Source: Pseudomonas purpurea (GTDB lineage Bacteria; Pseudomonadota; Gammaproteobacteria; Pseudomonadales; Pseudomonadaceae). From it: 64,000 nt of DNA. The notes beneath the pieces are model-generated. The model had not been told where the DNA came from and made no database searches. It worked only from the letters and a program-made list of their open reading frames with translations. A program made the position numbers and the translations under genes. The DNA lies in assembly GCF_039908635.1 (NCBI RefSeq), contig NZ_CP150918.1, positions 3,033,001 through 3,097,000 on the forward strand. The letters are read 5' to 3'. Below are positions 1-9,191 of this stretch, in pieces (positions within the stretch are counted from its first letter, which is position 1; each line of letters opens with the position of its first letter).

Positions 1-1701
1 AAGGGCGCGCTGCAGGATTGGGTGCTCAAATGCCTGCCCATGGCCGTGCGTGCCACCTATAAAAACCTCTGGGCGCTGGGGGGCAGTCAACCCAGGGAAA
101 TCAAACTGGCGTCCAACCCGGTCACTGGGAACCTGCTCACGCTGTTATTCGATGACAACGCTCAGTTACTCAAGCAACTGCTCGGCAGCCAATCGGACCC
201 GGACACCAAGAGCGACTGGGAAACCGTCACACACGTGTTTGTCGACACGCTGGAGCAGGCCTTCACGTTTATGAGCGGCAAACTCGCGTACCCGTTGACC
301 GTGTGGCACAGCTATCGCGAGATCAAAGCCTCCGCCGAGGCCCTTCAGGAACACAAATGGGGCCGCGCGCTCAAGGCGTTCATCAACGGCATCGCCCAAC
401 TGGCGATGCTGCGTCAGTCAATGGAGGATTCACCAGCGGCCCCGGAGGCCGAACCCGACCCGTCACTGGAACCCCCAACGGCCCGACGTCAGTGGCAGGA
501 CATTGACATCACCGCCCCCGACCGAACCCGGCTGCACCGCCATGAAAGCACCGATGTGGCACTGAGCGCCCTCACGCCTGACACCGCACGAGGCCTCTAT
601 ACCCACCCGACCACACAGAAGCATTACGCGGCAGTCGACGGCAAGGTGTATCGCGTCGAAAAGCGCGGCACACCGTGGTGCATTACCAGTGACAAGGGGG
701 ATGGGCCGCTTCTTCGGCAGCTCAACTCCCGCCAATGGACCTTGGCCACTGCCCCGCCACCACCACGCTACAGCCTGGTCAAACGCCTGAGGACACGCTT
801 CATCCGCCAGGGCGCGATGAACGTCGAAGCGACCGGTATGCACTCGATTCGCCAACTCTACCCGGTCAGGGCCCGGCTGATTGATGAAGGGCTTGATCTT
901 GCCACCACTTACGCCTGGAACAGCTTCCAGAACCTCAGGCTAGTCAAGACACATGCGCAACAAACGACGCGGGTGCATGTACTCCTCAAGGACTTTCTGG
1001 GAGTGCCCGCCGTACTGCCCGACCATGTGACGATGCTTGAAAAAGCCATTGGTGACGTGTTTGGCGCCTTGCTGGACGCAGAGCTCAGGGCAGTCAATTC
1101 CAAGCGTTTTGTCGTCGGAACCAGCCGTGAGGACACCGACAGTGTTTTTGCCTTTACCATTCCGGATGACGCCGGACGCAAACTTCACCTGTTGGACAAA
1201 TTCTTTCTCCCAAGGCTTGACCACTACCGTAACTACATGACCGACGTCGCCTTTCCCATCAGTGCTCATGCCAGGGCGGTCACGCTGATCCACGAGCTTT
1301 CCCATATCGCCAGCAACACTCATGACATCTCTTACATGGACTCCCACAAGCCGTATGTCGACCTGCTGGAGACGACCAGCACGCGCGCCTTGGCGCTCAA
1401 AGACAGGCTGGCTGAAGTCCAGCGCGAAGCGCTGTCGAGCCGTACGCCCATTAACAGGCTTTTCCGGGTATTCAACCCACACAGTGGTGCCTGGGAGGAT
1501 CTGGGGAGTACGACCTATGAAAATTCCAACGATGCCTTGAATCATGTTCTGACACTGACCGGCCAACCCAATCTGGCCGCCGCCCGAATCACATTCATGA
1601 CCGACCCGCTGGTACGGCTGAAAGTGCAACTCGGTAACGCCGATTCGGTGTCCTGGCTGATCAGCCATCTCGGACGCCAACTCGACATCAGCACGCCATA
1701 A
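1..1701 (+). CDS. DUF6543-type large toxin, C-terminal part (5' end outside window)
   Basis: The frame is open from base 1 with no start at the edge, so the gene begins upstream; about 566 codons are visible. The sequence resembles the very large pseudomonad proteins annotated as dermonecrotic-toxin-like (DUF6543), which are usually well over 1,000 residues, so this is the last third or less. The visible part is mostly soluble. It carries a zinc-metalloprotease-like motif, HELSH, at bases 1291-1305, followed by THDISY, so the order HExxH, then D-x-x-Y, resembles the aspzincin (M35) arrangement. The function as a secreted or contact-delivered effector is inferred from the family; no secretion signal is visible because the N-terminus is missing. 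The stop is TAA at 1699-1701. No obvious immunity gene follows. Confidence 0.7.
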   Translation, partial: KGALQDWVLKCLPMAVRATYKNLWALGGSQPREIKLASNPVTGNLLTLLFDDNAQLLKQLLGSQSDPDTKSDWETVTHVFVDTLEQAFTFMSGKLAYPLTVWHSYREIKASAEALQEHKWGRALKAFINGIAQLAMLRQSMEDSPAAPEAEPDPSLEPPTARRQWQDIDITAPDRTRLHRHESTDVALSALTPDTARGLYTHPTTQKHYAAVDGKVYRVEKRGTPWCITSDKGDGPLLRQLNSRQWTLATAPPPPRYSLVKRLRTRFIRQGAMNVEATGMHSIRQLYPVRARLIDEGLDLATTYAWNSFQNLRLVKTHAQQTTRVHVLLKDFLGVPAVLPDHVTMLEKAIGDVFGALLDAELRAVNSKRFVVGTSREDTDSVFAFTIPDDAGRKLHLLDKFFLPRLDHYRNYMTDVAFPISAHARAVTLIHELSHIASNTHDISYMDSHKPYVDLLETTSTRALALKDRLAEVQREALSSRTPINRLFRVFNPHSGAWEDLGSTTYENSNDALNHVLTLTGQPNLAAARITFMTDPLVRLKVQLGNADSVSWLISHLGRQLDISTP

Positions 1702-1943
1702 CGCCAGAGACTTGAGGCATCTCGCAGGGCATTGACGTAAGGTCGGTGCCTTGGGCCTGATGCCATAACGGTGACCGTCGTTGCCTGGACTTTTTTTTCA
1801 CGCCCGGTGTGAATAATGCTGAACCGGCCGTGTTTTCAGGATCTTTGAGTGAAAATAAGCGCCAAGTTGATGTTCATTGGCCATGACACAGGTTCTCGCC
1901 GCCCGCCCATGAAGGTTAGAATGCAGCAAATCAGGACGAGTCA

Positions 1944-2945
1944 ATGAGCGAACAGACCCTCTCAGAAGCCGAATACGACGCTGTCACGGAAGCCGCCGCC
2001 CAGTGGTGCATGCGTCTGCACGCCATCGACTGCACGGTCGACGAACGCCTGGCATTCAAGCAATGGCACGATGCCCATCCCCTGCATGCATTCGAATACG
2101 AAGCCATGCTGGAAATCTGGGACGTGGCCGACCACCTGCCCCGCACCGAAAGCGCCGCGCCCCCCGCTCAGCTCAAACCCCAAACACAATGGCGTACCTG
2201 GGGCATGGCCGCAGCGGTCTGCCTGATTACCCTGCCATTGGGCGCCTACACCGGCTGGAACCTGGGCTGGGTACCCAGTTCCTATGAACGCTTTGAGGCA
2301 GACAGCCGCGTGCGTCAGGTCACCCTGAGCGACGGCAGTGAAGTTGAACTCAACCTGGGCACCGTCCTGACGTACAGCAATTACAAGGACCAGCGCCGGG
2401 TCAACCTGAAAAAGGGCGAAGCCTTTTTCAAGGTCAGCCATGACACCCAGCACCCGTTCGTGGTCAAGGCTGCGGCCGGCCAGGTGCGTGTGACCGGCAC
2501 ACAGTTCAATGTCTGGATGTACCAGGATCAGGTCCGCGTGACCTTGCTCGAAGGCTCGGTCGTGGTCAGCAGCAACGACACCCGCCCCGGCGATGGTTTC
2601 CGGCTCGGCCCCGGCATGCAGGCACGCTACAAACAGGGCGACTACGAGCCGCAGATCAGCCAGACCTACGCCAGCGATACGTCCCTGGCCTGGCGCTCCG
2701 GCAAGCTGATTCTCGACAATCTTGCGCTCGACGATGCCTTGCCGTTGATCAACCGTTACCTCGGTACACCCGTGATGGCAGCCGACACTGCGACCGGTGC
2801 ACTCCGTATCGGTGGTATCTACAACATTAATGACGTGAAGAACCTGGTGCCCTCGCTGCCCAAGGTTCTGCCGGTTTACCTGACACGCAACGAAGACGGC
2901 AATCCGGTATTGAACGCCATCCCGCAACGCCCTCTGAAAAACTGA
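1944..2945 (+). CDS. FecR-family anti-sigma factor (possible FpvR-like), no partner sigma gene beside it
   Basis: 333 residues with the three-part FecR layout. A cytoplasmic N-terminal sigma-binding domain (about 15-60) carries the typical pattern of a Trp-rich helix and a WHDAHPLHAFEYE segment. One membrane helix lies at about 88-106. A periplasmic FecR domain (about 115-205) is followed by a C-terminal STN-like region that would contact a TonB-dependent receptor. Such proteins hold an ECF sigma factor inactive until a siderophore-loaded receptor signals. Normally fecI lies upstream and a receptor downstream; here neither is present. The gene instead converges on pvdQ, and a PA2384-like gene follows, so control of a pyoverdine sigma factor encoded elsewhere (an FpvR role) is a reasonable inference. 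Start is ATG 1944, preceded by AGGA. Confidence 0.85.
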   Translation: MSEQTLSEAEYDAVTEAAAQWCMRLHAIDCTVDERLAFKQWHDAHPLHAFEYEAMLEIWDVADHLPRTESAAPPAQLKPQTQWRTWGMAAAVCLITLPLGAYTGWNLGWVPSSYERFEADSRVRQVTLSDGSEVELNLGTVLTYSNYKDQRRVNLKKGEAFFKVSHDTQHPFVVKAAAGQVRVTGTQFNVWMYQDQVRVTLLEGSVVVSSNDTRPGDGFRLGPGMQARYKQGDYEPQISQTYASDTSLAWRSGKLILDNLALDDALPLINRYLGTPVMAADTATGALRIGGIYNINDVKNLVPSLPKVLPVYLTRNEDGNPVLNAIPQRPLKN

Positions 2946-2974
2946 AGGCCGCGTCCCCAAGGGGAAGCGGCCTT
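2945..2974. terminator. Hairpin between convergent fecR-like gene and pvdQ
   Basis: A perfect 8-bp stem (AAGGCCGC at 2945-2952 with GCGGCCTT at 2967-2974) has an inner CCCC/GGGG pairing. It starts on the last base of the FecR-like gene's stop codon and lies just before the pvdQ stop. The T-run is weak, so it probably works as a bidirectional terminator or mRNA 3'-end stabiliser. Confidence 0.55.
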
Positions 2975-2993
2975 CTGTCTTGCTAGCCAGGAT

Positions 2994-5339
2994 TTACTTC
3001 AGCGCCATGTTCGTGCGCGCCTCCTCGCCCTCTCGTAATGCCTGCAACCGGTACTCAGGGTCTGCCTTGATCTGCTGCTCGGTAAAGGGCAAATCGCTCA
3101 ACTGCTTGCGCGAGAACGCCTGCGTCTGATCGTTCGCGTGCCGCGAGGCCGGATCGCTGGACAGTGAAAACGCCAACAGGCCCTGCGCATGCGGCCCCGT
3201 CTCATCGAACGTCACCACTTGCAGGTAACTCGTGCCGCTGACCACTTCACGCTGACCGTTTTCGCCCGGGACGCTTTGCATGGCGTTGTACACCCCAAGC
3301 TCCCCGGCACCACCGTGGATGGGCGTCTGCTCGGCACCCTGGGTCACCACTTGAATCTCGCCCCAGCGACTGTGCTCGGTCAGGCCGGTTTTTTTGACCT
3401 GCTCCATCGACGCCAGCATGGCACCGCGTAACGCATCGGCCACCTCGGCCCGGTCGACGCTCAAGCCTCGCGGGGTGTGTTGTGCATTGCCAGGATCGAA
3501 CGGCACGCGCCAGCGATCAGGCGTTTCGTCCAGGTGTTCCATGATGTTCTGGAAGTGCACCCAGCCCAGACCGCTGTCCAGATTGGCGGTGCGGTCCCAG
3601 GCCTTGAGGCTGGCACACAACGGCACCAGCGTGGCGGCATCGGTTCCCAGGCCCGCAGCGCAGAACTGCAACAGGTCGGGCATCACTTGATCGGCGAGGT
3701 AGACCTGATCGTCCATCACCATGTGCAGCAAATCAGCAGATTTGATCGGGCCGACAGCGCTCAAACTGCGCAGGCGATCAAGCGCAAACCGCGCGCGCGG
3801 CCCTAAGGGTTGTCCGTCCTGGCTGATGAGCGGCGAAAAACCTTTGAGCGGTTGCACCGGGTTGACCATCCAGGCGGAATCGTTGGAGTGCTGCACAAAG
3901 TCACGACGCAAGAGTTGTGGCAGTTGGCTGGCCGGGAAAATCCCTTTCTGGGCAGCCTTGGCATCAATGTCCCAGGCGCAACCGCTGCGGGAGCCATCCA
4001 ACACAATCATCTGCAAACCGGCGTTCGGGTCACTGCAGGTCGCAAGCTTGGCCACGGAGACGTTCGGTACGACCGACAGGTTCATGTACAACGTCTGCCC
4101 CTGATCATCCACCGCCAGGGTATTGACCCAGGGAATGCCCTGGATCTTGTGCACCGAGGCCTGGAAATCCTTGAGATTGCGCGCCTGGTTCATCGCATAC
4201 CATTGCTGCAGGACACGGTCGTTTTCCAGGTTGGCGTCACGCAGGCTATAGGCGAACTGATGGTCCCAATCCAGTTTGCCGGGCCATTGCACGACGGGGC
4301 CGAACACCGAGCTGTAGACCTCATGGGACACCGTTTCGGTCTGGCCGTTGGCCTGTTGCACCTGCACGCTGACGGTCTGTTTGCTCAAGGGCGTGGACTT
4401 GCCATCGAGCAGGTAGCGGGTGGAATCCTTCGGATCGAGCTGCAACCGATAGAGGGTGAAGTGCTTGGAGGCGTCGACGGTATGGGTCCAGGCCAGGTGC
4501 TGGTTGAAACCGATGTTGATCAGCGGCAAGCCAGGCAATGCCGCGCCCATCACATCCAGCTTGCCGGGAATGGTCAGGTGCATTTGATAGAAGCGCATGC
4601 CGCCCACCCACGGGAAGTGCGGGTTGGCCAACAGCATGCCGCGACCGTTGAACGAACGTTCACTGCCAATGGCCACGCCGTTACTGCCCCGGTCGAGGGC
4701 AAAACGCTGCTGGCGTGACGTCACCAACGCGAAGGCCTCTGATGACACCGACGCCTGAGCGAGCGCCTGAGGCGGTTTCGCACCGGCCAGGGCTTCAGCA
4801 AACTGCCCGACCCCGCCTTCGACCAGCAAACGGCGAGTCAGCTTGACCAGGTCCTGCGTCTTGATCGGCCGCACCCACGCGCCCTGACACTGCGCCGGCA
4901 AGCCTTGTGCCCGCTGTTCTGCCAATGAGCGGTTGTAACCCGCGACATACCCTTCGATCAGTTGGCGCACGGCCGGTGTTTGCGCCTGCCAGAAACCGGC
5001 GACGGCCTTCGGGGTATTCAACCAGGTGAAAAACAGGTCGCTGGCCAGGTTCTCGCGTTGCTCGATCGTGAGTTTCTCGGGCCCAAAGTAGCGTGAACGC
5101 TCGCCGTTGACCGTGACGATCTCGTTGGCCAGTAAACACAGATTGTCCTGAGCGTAGGCGTAACCGATGCCGTAACCCAGGCCTCGCTCGTCGTTGGCTC
5201 GAATGTGCGGCACACCGAAACTGGTACGACGAATCTCGGTCGTGGCCGGCACCGACTCGCTGCGCGCGTGCGCCATGACGCTCAGTCCCAGCAACAAGCC
5301 TGCGAAACACAACCTGGGTAACTGTCTGGAAATAATCAC
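2994..5339 (-). CDS. pvdQ: PvdQ-type acyl-homoserine lactone acylase / pyoverdine maturation enzyme
   Basis: 781 residues, close to P. aeruginosa PvdQ (about 760). It is an N-terminal-nucleophile hydrolase of the penicillin-acylase family, made as a periplasmic precursor. A signal peptide covers about residues 1-25 (hydrophobic core, AHA before the mature start). An alpha chain is followed by the autocatalytic junction DRGSN, where Ser219 would become the N-terminal nucleophile of the beta chain. The flanking GSERS, ANPHFPW and WTHTVD segments are typical of PvdQ. The enzyme removes the N-terminal fatty acid from the pyoverdine precursor in the periplasm and also hydrolyses long-chain AHLs. 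It is transcribed divergently from the PA2384-like gene, the same pairing found in P. aeruginosa. A candidate iron-starvation sigma promoter lies upstream. Confidence 0.93.
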   Translation of the reverse strand: MIISRQLPRLCFAGLLLGLSVMAHARSESVPATTEIRRTSFGVPHIRANDERGLGYGIGYAYAQDNLCLLANEIVTVNGERSRYFGPEKLTIEQRENLASDLFFTWLNTPKAVAGFWQAQTPAVRQLIEGYVAGYNRSLAEQRAQGLPAQCQGAWVRPIKTQDLVKLTRRLLVEGGVGQFAEALAGAKPPQALAQASVSSEAFALVTSRQQRFALDRGSNGVAIGSERSFNGRGMLLANPHFPWVGGMRFYQMHLTIPGKLDVMGAALPGLPLINIGFNQHLAWTHTVDASKHFTLYRLQLDPKDSTRYLLDGKSTPLSKQTVSVQVQQANGQTETVSHEVYSSVFGPVVQWPGKLDWDHQFAYSLRDANLENDRVLQQWYAMNQARNLKDFQASVHKIQGIPWVNTLAVDDQGQTLYMNLSVVPNVSVAKLATCSDPNAGLQMIVLDGSRSGCAWDIDAKAAQKGIFPASQLPQLLRRDFVQHSNDSAWMVNPVQPLKGFSPLISQDGQPLGPRARFALDRLRSLSAVGPIKSADLLHMVMDDQVYLADQVMPDLLQFCAAGLGTDAATLVPLCASLKAWDRTANLDSGLGWVHFQNIMEHLDETPDRWRVPFDPGNAQHTPRGLSVDRAEVADALRGAMLASMEQVKKTGLTEHSRWGEIQVVTQGAEQTPIHGGAGELGVYNAMQSVPGENGQREVVSGTSYLQVVTFDETGPHAQGLLAFSLSSDPASRHANDQTQAFSRKQLSDLPFTEQQIKADPEYRLQALREGEEARTNMALK

Positions 5340-5454
5340 GCTGACTCCTGATCGAAAAATAACCAGGGAGGGCGCGCAGTGGAAAACAGGGACACCGGGC
5401 CCAGCCTGGAAAAGACCGCACGTCGGTTTAGCAGCAACATGCCTTGTCCTAAAG

Positions 5455-5477
5455 ACGAAGCAATCGCAGGAAATTTA
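5455..5477 (-). promoter_or_regulatory. Candidate PvdS-type (iron-starvation sigma) promoter for pvdQ
   Basis: Read on the minus strand there is TAAAT (5477-5473), then 15 bases, then CGT (5457-5455), about 115 bases upstream of the pvdQ start. The known iron-starvation box is TAAAT, about 16 bases, CGT, so the spacing is one short. The rest of the 300-base divergent region (5340-5639) holds no gene, and I could not identify a convincing Fur box. Confidence 0.35.
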
Positions 5478-5639
5478 GGCGCTTACGTGCAATGGCCATC
5501 GGCTCTTGACCTGTTTCAAACGTGATACGAACAAAATTTCTACATTCAGGCCTTCATGATTTGCCTGACTCGTTCGTCTTAGTAACTGAGAGCACCCATC
5601 ACATCTTCATGATCCGGCTCTGGAAAAGGAGTTTTTTGT

Positions 5640-6020
5640 ATGTACAACTCGCACTTGCCAACGGAAGGCCACCACGTGTCAAACGGCGCTCCCCTGAACC
5701 TCAATGTCGGCGTATTTGCCAAAAGTCCCGAGCGCCAGGGCAATGAGCGCATCAGGTTCCTGCTTAAAAGCTTCGGCCTGCGCACCAGCCTCATCCGCCT
5801 GAAAGTCATCGACGCCCTGCTCACGGCAGCCCAAAGCGATCGCTCGCTGGGTGTACGCGGCGTACACAGCCATTTGCTGGAACTGGATATTCCCTTGTCG
5901 TTTCTCAGTGTGCGCGAAGTCTTGAAGCGCCTGTGCAGTGAAGGCGTCATCACGTTGAACCCGGACAAGAGCTACAGCCTGCATCCGCAGGCCGCTGCGG
6001 TGCTCAACACGAAGGACTAA
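5640..6020 (+). CDS. PA2384-like protein with Fur-type winged-helix domain only
   Basis: 126 residues. The segment from about residue 40 to 118 resembles the DNA-binding domain of Fur-family regulators (start of domain at LKSFGLRTSLIRLKVIDALL, then a HLLELDIPLSFLSVREVLKRLCSEGVI winged-helix pattern). The C-terminal metal-binding and dimerisation domain of true Fur is absent. This is the size and layout of P. aeruginosa PA2384, also beside pvdQ, which has been linked to iron-uptake and virulence gene expression. Start ATG 5640 has a strong AAGGAG about 8 bases upstream. The gene is divergent from pvdQ and convergent with the small membrane protein that follows. Whether it binds DNA as a dimer without the C-terminal domain cannot be told from sequence. 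Confidence 0.8.
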   Translation: MYNSHLPTEGHHVSNGAPLNLNVGVFAKSPERQGNERIRFLLKSFGLRTSLIRLKVIDALLTAAQSDRSLGVRGVHSHLLELDIPLSFLSVREVLKRLCSEGVITLNPDKSYSLHPQAAAVLNTKD

Positions 6021-6036
6021 ACGACAGCGCCGGCGT

Positions 6037-6225
6037 TCAGGGCTTGACCTTGCGGCGCATTACGCCATTGACCACGACGACGATAACCGCCACGCCGATG
6101 GCGATGTACTGGAACAGCGTTTCGCTGATCATGCCCGCGTTCTGCATCCAGGTAAGGCCAAACATGATCCCCAGTACCACGAGGGAGATCAGAATCGAGT
6201 ATTTCAAACGTTGCGACTGGGTCAT
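6037..6225 (-). CDS. Small two-helix membrane protein (62 aa)
   Basis: 62 residues with a charged N-terminus (MTQSQRLKYS), a first membrane helix at about 10-27, a short polar loop, and a second helix at about 38-55, ending in a basic tail (RRKVKP). AGGAA lies about 7 bases before the ATG, which supports translation. I do not recognise a named family. The basic residues at the C-terminal end and the short loop suggest an inner-membrane hairpin. It is convergent with the PA2384-like gene and divergent from the small lipoprotein. Confidence 0.65.
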   Translation of the reverse strand: MTQSQRLKYSILISLVVLGIMFGLTWMQNAGMISETLFQYIAIGVAVIVVVVNGVMRRKVKP

Positions 6226-6382
6226 TGCGGGTTCCTGAACCTGAAAATGTGTATCCGGTTTGTGTCGTGAAGCATGCCAAGTCCCTACCCTGTTTCGGGG
6301 ATAAGCGACGGCAAACGAGGTCCCATGTTACAGCCCGGGAAGCGATTTTGCTTCACCACGGCGTCAACCTGAGGATTGAGAC

Positions 6383-6529
6383 ATGTTCCGTCGAATCACA
6401 CTGCTGATTCCCCTGCTGATCACCCTGACCATGAGCGGCTGCGTATTTTATCCGCGAGGCGGCCACGGCTATTACCACGGCGGCCCTCATTACTACAACG
6501 GCGGTCCGGTTTACTACGAACACCGGTAA
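6383..6529 (+). CDS. Small Gly/Tyr/His-rich lipoprotein (48 aa)
   Basis: Very short gene, ATG 6383 to TAA 6527-6529. The N-terminus is a lipoprotein signal: MFRR, then a hydrophobic stretch, then TMSGC as the lipobox with Cys20. The mature part is only 28 residues of Gly, His, Tyr and Pro (GGHGYYHGGPHYYNGG and a YYEHR end), a composition that could bind metal or pack against the envelope. GAGG lies about 9 bases upstream of the ATG, and a clear intrinsic terminator follows 72 bases after the stop, so this looks like a real monocistronic unit. The function is unknown; similar tiny Gly/Tyr/His-rich lipoproteins are common in pseudomonads. Confidence 0.65.
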   Translation: MFRRITLLIPLLITLTMSGCVFYPRGGHGYYHGGPHYYNGGPVYYEHR

Positions 6530-6601
6530 TCCATGCCTTGAGCGTCTGCGTAATGTCGGGTTGACGTGCCGTGTTAACAACCTTGTCGATAGTGAACAAC
6601 G

Positions 6602-6624
6602 GCCCGCCATTGAGCGGGCTTTTT
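6602..6624 (+). terminator. Intrinsic terminator after the small lipoprotein
   Basis: GCCCGC (6602-6607) pairs with GCGGGC (6614-6619) across a 6-base loop, directly followed by five T (6620-6624). It separates the lipoprotein from the operon starting at 6798. The 170 bases after it are AT-rich and contain a TTTATA-TT-TATAAA dyad (6655-6668), a plausible promoter or operator region for that operon. Confidence 0.8.
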
Positions 6625-6797
6625 CGTTCTGATCGTCATGCTTTAACAACCGGATTTATATTTATAAACACAATATCCGCGACATATACCGATAACTATT
6701 ACTGCACTTTGCCACCTGTGGCTTATCGAGTTTAAAGACTACTCTTACTTCAGCTGCTTACCGAAAAACAAGCGACACCACTATTGACAGGGACGTC

Positions 6798-8037
6798 ATG
6801 TTTAAACCTCTTATTTGCATCGGCATCGTCCGAATATCAGGCTTCTGCCTCGCTATCACCTGCTTTGAACTGCTGACCTACATGGCCAGCGACATGATCA
6901 TGCCCGCCATGCCGCAAGTCACCCATGACCTGGGTGCCAGCGCCGGGCACATTCCTTTTGCCTTCAATTTGTACTTGCTGGGCGGTGTGCTGCTGCAATG
7001 GCTGATCGGGCCATTTTCCGACTGTTTTGGTCGCCGCATCACCCTGTTGATGGGAGCCGGGGCCTTTTCCGTTGCCTGCCTGGCGGCGGTCTGGGTCGCC
7101 GACATTCACGTGTTCAACCTGATTCGCCTGCTTCAGGGCATGGGGCTGGGATTTGTCATCGCTGTCAGCTATCCCGCCCTTCAGGAAGTCTTTTGCGAGG
7201 CGGACGCGGTGCGCATCATGGCGGTGCTGGGCAACATTGCGCTGCTGTCTCCGCTACTGGGGCCCACTGCTGGGCAGCGTGCTGCTGACCTGGATGTCCT
7301 GGCGCGAACTGTTCCTGTTACTCGGCGTTTCAGCCGCTGTTGTCTGGCTGGCGCTGTATGCATTCATGCCCGAAACCGTCGGTGTACGGCGCCAGGATGG
7401 TCAACGCCTTGAACCGACGCCGTTTGAATTTCGGGCGATTGTGCGTCGCTACCGCACGCTGCTGAACAATCAGCGATTCGTCTGTGCATGCATGGCCTTG
7501 GGGCTGATGAGCCTGCCGCTGATTGCCTGGATCGGCTTGTCGCCGTTACTGCTCATTCACGGGCAAGGCCTGTCGCCGTTTGAATACGCCTTGTGGCAGA
7601 TCCCGGTGTTCGCCGCGATCATCGTCGGCAATCTGTTGCTCAATCATCTGGTTAAAAGCACTCCCTTGCACCGGTTGATCCAACTCGCACTCTGGCCGTT
7701 TTGTGCAGGGCTTGTGGCGCTGGTGATGACCAGCCAGTTCCAACTCCCGGTATTCGTCCTGGTCAGCGGCCTGGCGCTGTACTGCATTGGCCTGGGCCTG
7801 AGCAACGCGGCGCTGTACCGGGTTGCACTGTTCACCAGCGACGACAGCAAAGGCCTGGTGTCGGCCCTGCTCGGCATGATTTCCATGGCGGTAATGGGGG
7901 GCGGAGCGTCGTTGCTGGCGGCCCTGGGGGCAGGCGCCTCACTTCAATTGTTCGCCCTTGAGGTCGGTCTCGCCGGTTTGCTGGCGCTGCTGCCCTTGAG
8001 ACGTCTGCTCGCCTCTCACTCCCGCATTTATAGTTGA
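6798..8037 (+). pseudogene. MFS drug-efflux transporter (Bcr/CflA/MdfA-like), frameshifted as read
   Basis: Two overlapping frames together give a complete 12-helix major-facilitator protein of about 412 residues. The first frame covers helices 1-5, including a loop 2-3 signature GPFSDCFGRR. The second continues from GPLLGSVLLTWMSWRELFLL to the end. The join is at 7259-7265, where GGGGCCC should read GGGGCC to give LLGPLLGS; one extra C breaks the frame. The total length minus one base is an exact multiple of three and no other stop interrupts, which argues for a reading error or a very recent mutation. It is the first gene of the LuxE/LuxC-like operon and would export that product, or protect the cell from it (inference from position). 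Confidence 0.8.
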
Positions 8038-8059
8038 CTCAATCAAAAAAGGATTTTTG

Positions 8060-9190
8060 ATGATCTGTTTACCCCACACCGATGCGTTATGCGCACTGCC
8101 CTTGCCCTACGGTCAGACCTGCGTACCTGAGGGTTTATTTGAACGGGCCATGCACGAAGTCAGCCTGTTCCATTGCCACCACACTCCCGGTTACGAACAT
8201 TGGCTGGAGGCCAACGGGCTTGACGCCCTGGCGCTGGAAACGCTGGACGACTGGTCCCGACTGCCACCGCTGTATGCCCACTACTTCAAGCGACGGTTAC
8301 TGCTCAGCGACACCGGCGAGGATGCACTGGAGCTGACCTCCTCCGGCACCCATGGGCAAAAAAGCCGGATGCGTTACGACGCACGCAGCATGCAGGCGGC
8401 GCAAGGCATGGTCAGCCGCATCTTCAGCCACTATGGCTGGGACACCCCTGACACGCCGTGCAATTACCTGCTGCTCAGTTATGAGCCCGTGGGAGCAACC
8501 ACACTGGGAACCTCCTACACCGACCAGTTCCTGTGCCGGTTTGCCCCGGTGAATCGGGCCGTCTACGCGCTGCGCTCCACCGGCAGTGGTCACGCCTTTG
8601 ATCTGTTCGGGGTGATTCGTGCCCTCCAGGAGTTTGCCGAGGAAGGTTTGCCCGTGCGCATTTTCGGCTTCCCGGCGTTCCTGTGGCACACGCTGCAAAG
8701 GATGAGCGACCTCAACACCCCCACCCAGGAACTGCATCCCGACTCACTGGTGTTTCTGGGCGGAGGCTGGAAAACCCAAGCCAGCGAAGAGGTGCCCAAA
8801 CCCCAACTGTATGCCAGCGTGGCCCGGCAATTGGGGATCGATATCAGCCGTTGCCGTGACGGTTACGGCGCCGTGGAACACGCCGTACCTTACGTCGAAT
8901 GCGTGAACCAGCACTTTCATGTGCCGGTGTATTCCAGGGTTTTCCTGCGCGACCCGGTGGATTTCAGCGTGCAACCTTACGGCCGGCCCGGCCTGTTGCA
9001 TTTCGTCTCGCCCTATATCACCTCAAGCCCCGCACACTCGGTTGTCATGAGTGACCTGGCGACCCTGCACCCCGCCAGTACCTGCGATTGCGGTGCGGCC
9101 ACCGATTGGTTCGAGCTGCATGGCCGGGCGGGAACCAGCGCCAGCCGTAGCTGTGCCATGGCGGCCTCCGAACTGATAAGGAGCGCCTGA
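8060..9190 (+). CDS. LuxE-like acyl-protein synthetase
   Basis: 376 residues. It matches the LuxE family of adenylate-forming enzymes, which activate a carboxylic acid with ATP, load it onto their own cysteine and pass it to LuxC. The nucleotide-binding loop TSSGTHGQKS lies at about residues 94-103. The C-terminal CDCGAATDWFELHGRAG motif is followed by SCAMAASEL, where Cys365 is in the position of the acyl-accepting cysteine of luminescent-bacteria LuxE (near residue 362-364). ATG 8060 has AAAAGG about 8 bases upstream and is preferred over a TTG three bases earlier. The next gene begins 1 base after the stop, so it is co-transcribed with the LuxC-like fusion. The natural acid substrate is unknown. 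Confidence 0.85.
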   Translation: MICLPHTDALCALPLPYGQTCVPEGLFERAMHEVSLFHCHHTPGYEHWLEANGLDALALETLDDWSRLPPLYAHYFKRRLLLSDTGEDALELTSSGTHGQKSRMRYDARSMQAAQGMVSRIFSHYGWDTPDTPCNYLLLSYEPVGATTLGTSYTDQFLCRFAPVNRAVYALRSTGSGHAFDLFGVIRALQEFAEEGLPVRIFGFPAFLWHTLQRMSDLNTPTQELHPDSLVFLGGGWKTQASEEVPKPQLYASVARQLGIDISRCRDGYGAVEHAVPYVECVNQHFHVPVYSRVFLRDPVDFSVQPYGRPGLLHFVSPYITSSPAHSVVMSDLATLHPASTCDCGAATDWFELHGRAGTSASRSCAMAASELIRSA

Positions 9191-9191
9191 C

